Source: Dokdonia sinensis | GTDB lineage: Bacteria; Bacteroidota; Bacteroidia; Flavobacteriales; Flavobacteriaceae | Length of the DNA: 64,000 nt | NCBI RefSeq assembly: GCF_003688895.1 | Contig: NZ_REFV01000005.1 | Location: forward strand, 62,001-126,000 | Reading direction: 5' to 3' | Shown: positions 17,622-26,368 of the stretch, piece after piece | Numbering within the stretch: position 1 is the first letter of the stretch | Layout: every line of letters begins with the position of its first letter | The notes under the pieces: model-generated | The model's database searches: none | The model's input: only the letters and a program-made list of their open reading frames with translations | Told to the model about the DNA's origin: nothing | Translations under genes and position numbers: made by a program

Positions 17622-19724
17622 TTAACTTATAAAACTCCAGATATTCTTAAACTTCATCAGTTGTGTGTACACAAACTTGATAATGCGGTTCTCCTCTTTG
17701 AGTAGGGTAGGGTCGTCTTTTAAGACTTTCCAAGCCTCGTTTCGAGCAATTTTGAGGATATCGTTGTCTCTTATGATATCTGCGATTTTTAGGTTGAGCA
17801 CACCGCTCTGTTGTGTTCCCATAATATCCCCAGGACCACGGAGCTTTAAATCAACTTCGGCAATTTCGAAGCCGTCGTTTGTGCGGGTCATTGTTTCTAA
17901 ACGTGTTTTACTGTCGCTGGAAAGCTTAAAGCTGGTCATTAGGATACAATAACTTTGCTCAGCCCCGCGACCTACGCGTCCTCTCAATTGATGTAATTGA
18001 CTCAGTCCAAAACGCTCTGCACTCTCAATAATCATTACAGAGGCGTTGGGAACATTTACGCCAACTTCTATAACGGTAGTTGCGACCATAATTTGGGTTT
18101 CTCCTTTTACAAACCGTTCCATTTCATAATCTTTATCGGCCGGTTTCATCTGTCCGTGAACGATTGAAATCTGATAATTAGGCTTAGGAAATTCTCTGGA
18201 AATACTCTCGTAACCATCCATCAAATCCTTGTAATCCATCGCCTCAGATTCTTGTATTAATGGGTACACAATATACACCTGTCTACCCTTCTTAATTTCG
18301 TCCCGAATAAAGGCAAAAACTTTGAGCCTATTTGCATCATATCTGTGCACCGTTTTTATGCTTTTTCTACCTGGCGGAAGTTCATCAATTACACTCACAT
18401 CTAGGTCTCCATAAACTGTCATCGCGAGGGTGCGGGGGATAGGGGTGGCGGTCATCACAAGAACGTGTGGCGGGTACTCATTTTTATGCCATAATTTGCT
18501 TCGTTGCTTTACGCCAAAACGGTGTTGCTCATCAATGATTGCAAGCCCCAAATTCTTAAATTTTACTTTATCTTCGAGAAGCGCGTGAGTGCCAATTAAG
18601 ATACTTAAAGAGCCATTTTCAAGATTCTCGTGTATAATTTTGCGTTCTGAAGTTTTAGTTGAACCTTGAAGTAGTGAAATACTGGTATTGAGGTTTTTAC
18701 ATAATTCTAATAACCCATTGTAATGCTGAACTGCCAGGATGGCAGTAGGAGCCATTAAACAGGCTTGAAAACCGTTGTCAAGTGCTATGAGCATTGACAA
18801 TAGCGCCACTATTGTCTTTCCAGAACCTACATCTCCTTGTAGTAAGCGGTTCATCTGAGCATTAGATCCTAAATCTGCTCTTATTTCCTTGAGCACACGT
18901 TTTTGAGCACCGGTCAATTCAAAGGGCAAATGGTTGTTGTAAAAGTCCGTAAAAATCGGTCCGACTTTTTCAAAGGGATAGCCTTTAATTTTTGATTTAT
19001 GCGCCATATTTTTACGCGCAAGTTGGAGCTGTATATAGAATAATTCTTCAAATTTAAGTCGGTACTGGGCGCGTGATAATTTGGCTTGAGATTGAGGGAA
19101 ATGTATGTTGAAAATTGCCTCGTTTTTTGGCATCAATTTGAGCTCCGAAATTATGGGTTTTGAGAGGCTCTCAAAGAGGTGGTTTTTTGCCTCCAAGAAT
19201 AGCGTTTGCATTAACCCATTTATGACCTTATTTGTAATCCCTTTATTGGTCAATTTTTCGGTCGAAGGGTAGACCGGTTGCATTGCACTTCGCAAACTTT
19301 TTTCGTGCTCCGCGAGCGGTTCCATTTCTGGATGTGGCATCGAGTATTTCCCACTGTAATAATTTGTTTTCCCAAAAATCACATACGGCACATTGAGCTT
19401 AATACTCTCCTTAATCCACTTATGACCTCGAAACCACACGAGCTCCATTTGCCCGGTGTCGTCCTTAAAAGTTGCGACCAGCCTTCGTCCTTTTCCCTCC
19501 ACCATCTTGAGGTGGGTAATTTTTCCTATGATCTGGACTTCGGCATTCGTTTGTTGCAATTCGCTCACCTTATAATATCGCGTTCGGTCTATGTAGCGGT
19601 GCGGAAAAAGATGGATTAAGTCTTGAAACGTATGAATCCCGAGCTCCGTGCGTAGCATATCGGCCCTGTTTGGACCTACGCCTTTCAGATAATCTATGGG
19701 AGTTTGAAGGAAAGTGGGATTCAT
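17622..19724 (-). CDS. recG: ATP-dependent DNA helicase RecG
   Basis: This 700-aa RecG reverses stalled replication forks and migrates Holliday junctions. The N-terminal wedge/OB domain (about 1-170) includes YLKGVGPNRADML. The SF2 helicase core has Walker A GDVGSGKT, the DEQH box (LAIIDEQHRFGVKQRS) and VMTATPIPRTLA. The C-terminal helicase lobe has GRVGRGAEQSYC. The length is normal. Its end lies 4 bp from the convergent lipoprotein gene. Confidence 0.97.
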   Translation of the reverse strand: MNPTFLQTPIDYLKGVGPNRADMLRTELGIHTFQDLIHLFPHRYIDRTRYYKVSELQQTNAEVQIIGKITHLKMVEGKGRRLVATFKDDTGQMELVWFRGHKWIKESIKLNVPYVIFGKTNYYSGKYSMPHPEMEPLAEHEKSLRSAMQPVYPSTEKLTNKGITNKVINGLMQTLFLEAKNHLFESLSKPIISELKLMPKNEAIFNIHFPQSQAKLSRAQYRLKFEELFYIQLQLARKNMAHKSKIKGYPFEKVGPIFTDFYNNHLPFELTGAQKRVLKEIRADLGSNAQMNRLLQGDVGSGKTIVALLSMLIALDNGFQACLMAPTAILAVQHYNGLLELCKNLNTSISLLQGSTKTSERKIIHENLENGSLSILIGTHALLEDKVKFKNLGLAIIDEQHRFGVKQRSKLWHKNEYPPHVLVMTATPIPRTLAMTVYGDLDVSVIDELPPGRKSIKTVHRYDANRLKVFAFIRDEIKKGRQVYIVYPLIQESEAMDYKDLMDGYESISREFPKPNYQISIVHGQMKPADKDYEMERFVKGETQIMVATTVIEVGVNVPNASVMIIESAERFGLSQLHQLRGRVGRGAEQSYCILMTSFKLSSDSKTRLETMTRTNDGFEIAEVDLKLRGPGDIMGTQQSGVLNLKIADIIRDNDILKIARNEAWKVLKDDPTLLKEENRIIKFVYTQLMKFKNIWSFIS

Positions 19725-19825
19725 TAGAGTAAAAATAACGTCTTTCCTTAAAAATCTGCAATGCTACTCAGAAAAAGAAAAGAGACTTACTTTATGAATG
19801 GCTTGAAAGTTGCTATTTTCACGCT

Positions 19826-21967
19826 ATGAAGCACTTCTTTTATTTGATGTTTTTGGTTTGCGCTTTCGCGATAACTTGTCCCGAATTTATTTCGGGAGCG
19901 TACTCCCAAGAAATTTCTCCTCAAACCGCTGTTATTGACTTTAAGGAGGCTAGCGCATATCTCAAACTCAATCCTGAGATTGCCGAAGTGAGCGGTAGCG
20001 TGACTTACATTTTTGACGTACTGACCACCGTAGATACGCTCAAACTGGACGCACGTAATTTTAGCAAGGCCAGCGCATCCCTTAATGGAAAGTCTGTAGA
20101 CATTGTAAAAACTGCTAGTGCGCTTAAGATTCCATATCCATTCAGCCCATCACAGCGCAATATTCTGCAGGTTGATTATGAGACTGCGCCTCAAAGCGCA
20201 ATATACTTTGTAAATAATCAAGGTTCGCCACAGCTATGGACGCAGGGGCAAGGGAAGTATACTTCGCACTGGTTGCCCAGTATAGATGATATGAATGATA
20301 AAATGACGTTTGACTTTAAAATCGAGTCTCCATCCAAATATACTGTGATTGCAAACGGGACTTTGTTGAGCAAATCTGTGGAAGAAGACAATACCGTCTG
20401 GGAATATGATATGTCACAACCTATGTCCAGTTACCTCACGGCAATTGTTGTGGGTGAGTACAATAAAACGGTCGAAGCTGCCACGTCTGGAGTGTCATTG
20501 GAGCACTATTACTATCCACAGGATGCTGAAAAAGTAGAACCTACCTATCGCTATACCAAGCAGATTTTCGATTTCCTAGAGACCGAAATCGGTATTCCAT
20601 ACCCTTGGAAAATCTACAAGCAGGCGCCTGTAAAGGATTTCCTATACGCAGGAATGGAAAACACCAGCTTGACTATTTTTTCAGACAGTTTTATGGTGGA
20701 CAACATAGGTTTTAATGACAGGAATTATGTTAATGTAAATGCGCACGAGCTGGCGCATCAATGGTTTGGAGATCTTGTTACCGAAACCAGAAGCGAGCAT
20801 CACTGGCTTCACGAGGGCTTTGCGACCTACTACGCTTTGCTTGCAGAGCGGGAGATTTTTGGCGATGATTATTTTTATTTCAAATTGTACCAAACTGCAG
20901 AACAGCTAAAGGAATTGAGCGATGCTGGCAAGGGGCAAAAGCTGGTAGCCACCGGCGGGAGCAGTCTTACCTATTATCAAAAAGGGGCTTGGGCATTGCA
21001 TATATTACGAGAAAAGGTGGGTGAGGACGCTTTCGCGAAAGCGATAAAAGCATATCTCCTAAAACACGCCTACAAGAACGTCACTACCGAAGATTTTATG
21101 TCTGAAGTTGCCTCCGCCTCTGAAATAGATCTGTCCAATTTTACAAAAAACTGGTTGTACCAATCTGCTTTTCAAGCCGAAGAAGCGCTAGAATCTTTAA
21201 AAAAGAGTGATTTTATGCGACAGTATTTTGAACTCCAAGCATTGCGAGGCGTTCCCTTTTCTGAAAAAAAGGAAGCCCTCGAGGAAAATCTAGCTCAGGA
21301 TAATGAGTATCTGGGTCAGGAAGTAGTATATCAACTCGCCTCAGAGCCTGTTCAAGAGACACTGCCATTGTATTTTCAAGCATTTGATTTAAATAATATC
21401 TACATAGACCAAGCGATTGCAGAGAGTGTAGCTCCCGAGAAAATAGAGCGTAATCTGAAAGCCTTATTTTTAAAAATGCAAGCAGATGTGAGTTATGAGA
21501 CTCGGGAAATGGTGCTATACAAGCTCTGGGCAATGCACGATGGTGTGCTCACGCAAGAAAAACTAGATGCCAGAAAGAAGGTTTTAGATGATTTTGATGG
21601 TAGTTTTGGGTTTAGCGATGGGAATATTCGGTTGCTCTGGCTCGCCTTGTCATTTGCCACACCAGACTATCGAGCGGAGACCTTAAATAAAAGAATAGAT
21701 GAACTCACGGGATACACGCATCCAAGTAATCCTTTTCAACTACGGGAAAATGCTTTCCGCTACGCATTGCAACTCGACGTGGTAAATGAGACGGTGTTAA
21801 AGAATCTTGTTGAGGCTAGTGTACATCATACGTGGCGCTTTCGCGAAAGCGCAAGAAAAATGCTTGCTCAATTTCTAGAAAATGAGAAGTATAAAAGCCA
21901 GGTAATTCAACTCAAAGAAGCTTTACCAGAAAATCAAAAAGCGTATTTAAAAAGAATAGGTCTCTAG
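19826..21967 (+). CDS. M1 family metallopeptidase
   Basis: This is a 713-aa gluzincin aminopeptidase with an N-terminal signal peptide. The zinc site HELAHQWFGD starts at His307 and is followed by the second zinc ligand in HHWLHEGFATYY. The exopeptidase motif GMENTS (family GxMEN) precedes it. The N-terminal beta domain and C-terminal helical repeats are as in aminopeptidase N. It is probably periplasmic and trims peptides for import. Three dispersed repeats lie in frame: a composite copy inside the signal peptide region (residues about 12-26, CAFAITCPEFISGAYSQ), AFAKA at 401-406, and RFRES at 671-675. This is the highest repeat load of any gene here. Confidence 0.9.
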   Translation: MKHFFYLMFLVCAFAITCPEFISGAYSQEISPQTAVIDFKEASAYLKLNPEIAEVSGSVTYIFDVLTTVDTLKLDARNFSKASASLNGKSVDIVKTASALKIPYPFSPSQRNILQVDYETAPQSAIYFVNNQGSPQLWTQGQGKYTSHWLPSIDDMNDKMTFDFKIESPSKYTVIANGTLLSKSVEEDNTVWEYDMSQPMSSYLTAIVVGEYNKTVEAATSGVSLEHYYYPQDAEKVEPTYRYTKQIFDFLETEIGIPYPWKIYKQAPVKDFLYAGMENTSLTIFSDSFMVDNIGFNDRNYVNVNAHELAHQWFGDLVTETRSEHHWLHEGFATYYALLAEREIFGDDYFYFKLYQTAEQLKELSDAGKGQKLVATGGSSLTYYQKGAWALHILREKVGEDAFAKAIKAYLLKHAYKNVTTEDFMSEVASASEIDLSNFTKNWLYQSAFQAEEALESLKKSDFMRQYFELQALRGVPFSEKKEALEENLAQDNEYLGQEVVYQLASEPVQETLPLYFQAFDLNNIYIDQAIAESVAPEKIERNLKALFLKMQADVSYETREMVLYKLWAMHDGVLTQEKLDARKKVLDDFDGSFGFSDGNIRLLWLALSFATPDYRAETLNKRIDELTGYTHPSNPFQLRENAFRYALQLDVVNETVLKNLVEASVHHTWRFRESARKMLAQFLENEKYKSQVIQLKEALPENQKAYLKRIGL
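19861..19902. repeat. Composite palindrome, TTGTCCCGA-insert type
   Basis: CGCTTTCGCGA, then TAACTTGTCCCGAATTTATT and TCGGG, then AGCGTA. It is the standard palindrome with a CCCGA...TCGGG hairpin inserted. A sister copy is at 22562-22607. Here it is translated as part of the signal peptide region of the M1 peptidase. Confidence 0.8.
21028..21043. repeat. Dispersed palindrome, perfect 16-bp copy
   Basis: CGCTTTCGCGAAAGCG encodes AFAKA in the M1 peptidase gene. Confidence 0.9.
21836..21851. repeat. Dispersed palindrome, perfect 16-bp copy
   Basis: CGCTTTCGCGAAAGCG encodes RFRES in the M1 peptidase gene, so one gene carries two perfect copies in two different reading phases. Confidence 0.9.
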
Positions 21968-21970
21968 TGC

Positions 21971-22495
21971 CTATATAATCTCTGCCACTTCTTTTTTGAT
22001 ATATGATAACCCCGCGTCACTAGGAGTTTGGTGATCCATTAGGTCGCGTAAAATGGTTTCGCGCAGTTTATCACTTGTAGTCACTTTTTCATTCATACTG
22101 GTCTTACGTATGATAGATACGGTGGCACTTTTTGCGGTGCGAATTACATTCCAACACTCTTCTGTTACATATACTTGTTGGGTCAAGTTGTGTTCAAATT
22201 CCTGCTCGATGGTCTTGAGTAGCAAGCGTTCATATTCATCTTTATCGTCACTAAAAGGCTTCACGCGTAACAATAAATTAGAAGGAGCGATACGTTCTAA
22301 AAGCAAGGTCAACCGCTCATAAGCTTGCAGTTGTAAGGGAAGTGCAGTTTTTTGATTGTCTTTGTGTAATAAAAACCGACGACGACCTTCCTCGTTTTTT
22401 GTGTACTGGCTAAAAAAGTAAACAGATACTAATGCTACAATAAGTGCTGGTAGCAAATTAAAAAATAGGTTGATCACATTAAATTCCATATTCAA
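21971..22495 (-). CDS. Membrane-anchored hypothetical protein (DUF7935-like)
   Basis: This 174-aa protein has one N-terminal membrane span (LFFNLLPALIVALVSVYFF) and a cytoplasmic helical domain with TLLLERIAPSNLLLRVKP and EFEHNLTQQVYVTEECWN. It resembles a conserved Bacteroidota family that I believe is DUF7935; the name is from memory. Function is unknown. A start two codons downstream is equally possible. It is convergent with the M1 peptidase gene, with stops 3 bp apart. Confidence 0.7.
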   Translation of the reverse strand: MNMEFNVINLFFNLLPALIVALVSVYFFSQYTKNEEGRRRFLLHKDNQKTALPLQLQAYERLTLLLERIAPSNLLLRVKPFSDDKDEYERLLLKTIEQEFEHNLTQQVYVTEECWNVIRTAKSATVSIIRKTSMNEKVTTSDKLRETILRDLMDHQTPSDAGLSYIKKEVAEII

Positions 22496-22561
22496 GTAGA
22501 TTTATTCGGTAAATATAAGCGGATTTAGGTAGTGTTACAACGTTGTTTTTTTTGGTGTTAG

Positions 22562-22607
22562 TACACTTTCGCGAAAACTTGTCCCGAGTTTATTTCGCGA
22601 AAGCGTA
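22562..22607. repeat. Composite palindrome, TTGTCCCGA-insert type
   Basis: TACACTTTCGCGAAAACTTG, then TCCCGAGTTTATTTCGCGAA and AGCGTA. It is a close relative of 19861-19902, but intergenic. The right side still has an intact TTTCGCGAAAGCGTA arm. Confidence 0.8.
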
Positions 22608-22696
22608 AAAACCATCCTTTCTATTTTTTTTACGATATAGGGTAACAAAAAACATTCATCGTTGATATAAGGGCGTAACAACAAAAACTTATAACG

Positions 22697-24520
22697 ATGA
22701 AAACGCTAAGACTTTTAACAACCGTACTTTTTGCACTCACCATAATTTTTACTTCGTGTGAGCGTGATGATGATTTTACTCCTAACGATGGTCAAATAGA
22801 TATGACTGATGATGATGGAGGTAACGACAACGATGATGATTCCGTTGGGAATTTAGATCAGTTTTTTGGAGCTCAGATTTCGAGAGATTTTTTGGGTCAA
22901 GTAATAGATGAAAACGGAAATGGGATTGCTGGAGCACTCGTAAAAACAGGAGGCACAATGGTGTCCACAGATAACAACGGTGTGTTCTTTATGGAAAATG
23001 CTACCGTAAATGAACGTTTTGGGTACCTAAGAGTAACAGCAAGTGGATATGTGACTAGCGGTCGCGCCACTCTACCGACTTCTGGAACAAACAAAATAGA
23101 GATAATGCTTCTCTCGGCAGATGTAACTGCGACAGTAAATAGTGGTGTTGCCGAAACCGTGAGCCTTCCTAATGGAACTCAAGTGAATTTATCTGGGGAT
23201 TACATAGATGAAGATGGAAATCCATATTCTGGAACTGTAGATGTAATCTTAGATTTCCTTGATCCCGCATCACAAGACATAGACGCTGTAATGCCAGGAA
23301 TGCTATATGCTGAGGATGCTTCTGGAGATGAAAGATACCTCGAAACTTTCGGAATGATTTCAGTCGAATTGAGAGATTCAAGCGGAAATGAAATAAACAT
23401 AGACCCTAATAGTCCTGCAGAACTCCGCTTTCCATTAGACCCAGCGTTGCAAGGTGTTGCACCTTCTACGATTCCATTATGGAGTTTTGATGATGTGCTT
23501 GGATACTGGATAGAGGATGGAGAAGCAACACTTCAGGGCAATGAGTATGTAGGTGAAGTAAGTCACTTTTCTTTCTGGAATTGTGATGCTCCATTTCCTG
23601 TAGAAGATTTTTGTACCACGCTTCTAGATCCATCTGGAAATCCACTTACCAATACATTGGTAACGATAAGTAGCCCAAATACACCATTTCCGCGTCACGG
23701 AGTTACAAACCAAAACGGAGAAGTATGTGGAAAAATACCTTCAGGAATTGCCTTAGTTCTAACTGTTGAAGACTTTTGTGGAAACTCTGTATTCTCAAGC
23801 ACGATAGGACCATTTACAGCTACAACGACCTATGGACCCATCACGATTACTCCAGGCGGAGGAACCGCATCTCAACAAGTAACAGGACAGTTTAATAATT
23901 GTTCAGGTAACCCCGTGACAAACGGATACGTAGTGGTAGATTATGCAGGATCTCAATTTATAGACTATGTGAGTGCAGGAAGCTATACGGTAAACTTGAT
24001 TTCTTGTGCGCCTAATAATACCTTCACCGTAGAGGCTATTGATGTTGCAAATCAAGAAACGAGCGGGCAGATTGCCTACACGTTCACACCGCCAGTTACA
24101 AATCTAGGTACACTCACCTCTTGTAATGCTGTAGCAGAATACATAGAGTGGACCATAGACGGGACTGCATATTTTGAAACGTCTCCTATTAGTAATGACA
24201 CAAATCTTGGAGGAGGATTTACCGTATATGCAAACGCAAGTAGTAACTTCTTTTATATGAGTAGTTCAGATACAACACTAGGAACATATACTTGGGGTAA
24301 CGGGATACAAGCACCTCCAGGATCTATGGAAATGGAAATGTATGAAGTGTTATCCTCACAAAATGTGGATTACAATCAGCCTATAAATATCACATTTCAG
24401 CTTAATGCTTATGGACCTGTGGGAGGATATATCGACTTGACCTTTGCCGGAACATTTATAGATAATACGGGAGCAACAATTCCTATAAACGGATCAATGC
24501 ACGTGATACGTGATAACTAA
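22697..24520 (+). CDS. Large secreted lipoprotein with carboxypeptidase-regulatory-like domains
   Basis: This 607-aa lipoprotein has a signal ending FTSCERDDD (Cys21) and an Asp/Asn-rich tether. Successive beta-sandwich units follow. The first is carboxypeptidase-regulatory-like (DFLGQVIDENGNGIAGALVK). Later ones have recurring starts such as DPSGNPLTNTLVTI and NNCSGNPVTNGYVVV, spaced about 80-90 residues apart. Such proteins are usually anchored in the outer membrane. The role could be adhesion or polymer binding; nothing in the sequence decides. Confidence 0.75.
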   Translation: MKTLRLLTTVLFALTIIFTSCERDDDFTPNDGQIDMTDDDGGNDNDDDSVGNLDQFFGAQISRDFLGQVIDENGNGIAGALVKTGGTMVSTDNNGVFFMENATVNERFGYLRVTASGYVTSGRATLPTSGTNKIEIMLLSADVTATVNSGVAETVSLPNGTQVNLSGDYIDEDGNPYSGTVDVILDFLDPASQDIDAVMPGMLYAEDASGDERYLETFGMISVELRDSSGNEINIDPNSPAELRFPLDPALQGVAPSTIPLWSFDDVLGYWIEDGEATLQGNEYVGEVSHFSFWNCDAPFPVEDFCTTLLDPSGNPLTNTLVTISSPNTPFPRHGVTNQNGEVCGKIPSGIALVLTVEDFCGNSVFSSTIGPFTATTTYGPITITPGGGTASQQVTGQFNNCSGNPVTNGYVVVDYAGSQFIDYVSAGSYTVNLISCAPNNTFTVEAIDVANQETSGQIAYTFTPPVTNLGTLTSCNAVAEYIEWTIDGTAYFETSPISNDTNLGGGFTVYANASSNFFYMSSSDTTLGTYTWGNGIQAPPGSMEMEMYEVLSSQNVDYNQPINITFQLNAYGPVGGYIDLTFAGTFIDNTGATIPINGSMHVIRDN

Positions 24521-24564
24521 AGGTACATTTGGTTGTATTACTTCAGGGGAAGTAATCCTACTAA

Positions 24565-24599
24565 AAACCCCATCTCGAGAGCGATGGGGTTTGTTTTTT
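24565..24599 (+). terminator. Intrinsic terminator
   Basis: AAACCCCATC pairs with GATGGGGTTT and is followed by GTTTTTTA, 44 bp after the lipoprotein stop. Confidence 0.85.
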
Positions 24600-24601
24600 A
24601 G

Positions 24602-24645
24602 TACGCTTTCGCGAAACGCTAAGGATGTTTTTTCGAAAAAGCGAA
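24602..24645. repeat. Composite palindrome, ACGCTAARGAYG-insert type
   Basis: TACGCTTTCGCGAAACGCTA, then AGGATGTTTTTTCGAAAAAG and CGAA. It is almost identical to 54595-54638 and is a third way in which the palindrome is interrupted. Both copies follow a gene end. Confidence 0.75.
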
Positions 24646-24652
24646 TACCTAA

Positions 24653-26254
24653 TTAATACCGAACATCTTCTAAGTCCATTTCCTTTGCAACCTTTTTTCT
24701 GTTATAGTTCCCTCCGAGGTCAGGACATTTAGAAAGTGTTTTTGTTGTGTTAAAAGGCACCGGGACTTTATGATATCCATACACATCTGCCAGTGTTTGC
24801 GTAAGATTTTTATCACCTAGATTGATATCTATATCGTCCATTGTGAGCTGGCACGGATGCTCGTAACCACATGCTCTCGTGATTTCGAGAAGTTCCTTTT
24901 TGAAGTTTTTGAAATAGTATTGGGTTCTTTCGGCTTTGTCGGGAATGTTGATTCCGCGCTGTAACCATTTGTTCTGAGTAGCTACTCCGGTAGGGCAGGT
25001 GTTGTTGTGACAAACTTTAGCCTGTATACAGCCCACGGCAAGCATTGCTTCTCTGGCAACGTTAATACAATCTACACCCATTGCAAAAGCCATCGCGCCT
25101 TTTGCTGGAAAGCCCAGTTTTCCGCTTCCTACGAATACGACACGGTCTGTTATTTCACGTTTTTTGAAAATCTTATATATATCGCTAAAGCCATACACCC
25201 AAGGCAAGGCCACGTGGTCTGCAAAACTTGGTGGGGCCGCTCCGGTACCGCCCTCACCACCATCTATGGTGATAAAATCTGGCCCGCGACCTGTGTCTTT
25301 CATAATATCTGCAAGTTCATTCCAGGCGTCTAATTTGCCTATGGCCGCTTTGATCCCCACGGGAAGTCCTGTTTCTTTTGCAATTGCCTCTATAAAATCT
25401 ACCATTTCCGGTACGGTAGAAAATGCCTTATGGTTAGGAGGCGATAGTACATCCTCACCTTGTTTTACTCCACGTATTTCGGCAATTTCTTTTGTGATTT
25501 TTGAGCCTGGTAGAACTCCGCCCTTTCCAGGTTTTGCTCCCTGGGAGAGCTTCACTTCAATCGCCCTAACCTGCGGATTGTCTTGCACTAATTTCTTCAT
25601 TTTCTCCATCGAGAAGCCACCATCCTCCGCGCGTACCCCAAAGTATCCTGTGCCAAAATGGAACACCACATCTCCGCCTTTTTTATGGTAGGGTGATAGT
25701 CCGCCCTCGCCAGTATTATGATACGCGTGCGCTTTTGCACAACCGCGGTTAAGTGCTTCAATCGCCTTAGCCGAAAGAGAGCCATAGCTCATCGCACTTA
25801 CATTTATTATAGAAGCTGGTCGGTATGGTCTAGCTCTACGTCCAGCGCCCATAACTTTTGCGCAAGCGATAAAATAGGGGTCTTTAATATTAGGATGATT
25901 ATCCTCCAATTTAAAAGGCATCATCGCGTTATTGATAAAAATATAATGCGACTGATTGATATCTCGATCCGTTCCAAAGCCCTCATAGTTATTCTCATTT
26001 TTTGCACTGGCATAAATCCATCCGCGCTCTATACGGTTAAAGGGGAGTTCCTCGCGGTTATTTGCCACGATATACTGACGCAATTCTGGGCCAATGCTTT
26101 CTAGCATATATCTAAAATGCCCTACAACGGGGAAATTCTTCGTAATAATATGTTTCTTATTAAAGAACATATCACGTATTGCAACAATGAGAATGACAAT
26201 AAGTATCCATCCCCACCAAGCAATATTTCCCAAAAAGTCTAGAATAGCCTCCAT
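24653..26254 (-). CDS. FMN-binding glutamate synthase-like membrane protein
   Basis: This 533-aa protein has an N-terminal membrane span (IAWWGWILIVILIVAIRD) and then a GltB-type FMN (beta/alpha)8 domain: SAMSYGSLSAKA, GGDVVFHFGTGYFG, FITIDGGEGGTGAAPPSFAD. The cluster CIQAKVCHNNTCPTG has the Cys spacing of the [3Fe-4S] site. It lacks the glutaminase and FAD/NADPH subunits of a complete glutamate synthase, so the true electron donor and substrate are open. Such stand-alone proteins are common in Bacteroidota. It is monocistronic. Confidence 0.88.
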   Translation of the reverse strand: MEAILDFLGNIAWWGWILIVILIVAIRDMFFNKKHIITKNFPVVGHFRYMLESIGPELRQYIVANNREELPFNRIERGWIYASAKNENNYEGFGTDRDINQSHYIFINNAMMPFKLEDNHPNIKDPYFIACAKVMGAGRRARPYRPASIINVSAMSYGSLSAKAIEALNRGCAKAHAYHNTGEGGLSPYHKKGGDVVFHFGTGYFGVRAEDGGFSMEKMKKLVQDNPQVRAIEVKLSQGAKPGKGGVLPGSKITKEIAEIRGVKQGEDVLSPPNHKAFSTVPEMVDFIEAIAKETGLPVGIKAAIGKLDAWNELADIMKDTGRGPDFITIDGGEGGTGAAPPSFADHVALPWVYGFSDIYKIFKKREITDRVVFVGSGKLGFPAKGAMAFAMGVDCINVAREAMLAVGCIQAKVCHNNTCPTGVATQNKWLQRGINIPDKAERTQYYFKNFKKELLEITRACGYEHPCQLTMDDIDINLGDKNLTQTLADVYGYHKVPVPFNTTKTLSKCPDLGGNYNRKKVAKEMDLEDVRY

Positions 26255-26355
26255 AGATTCAATTTTTCCCTAAAAATACGATAACCCACTACATCACAAA
26301 AAAGATTTTGCGCTTAAAGTGTACTTTGTGCAATAGCAATGGTACCTAAATTTCC

Positions 26356-26363
26356 TATTTTTA
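26356..26363 (+). promoter_or_regulatory. Candidate -7 box TATTTTTA
   Basis: TATTTTTA, one mismatch from TAnnTTTG, ends 5 bp before the ATG at 26369. It falls inside the alternative upstream start at 26339, which argues for the downstream start. Confidence 0.35.
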
Positions 26364-26368
26364 GCCTA

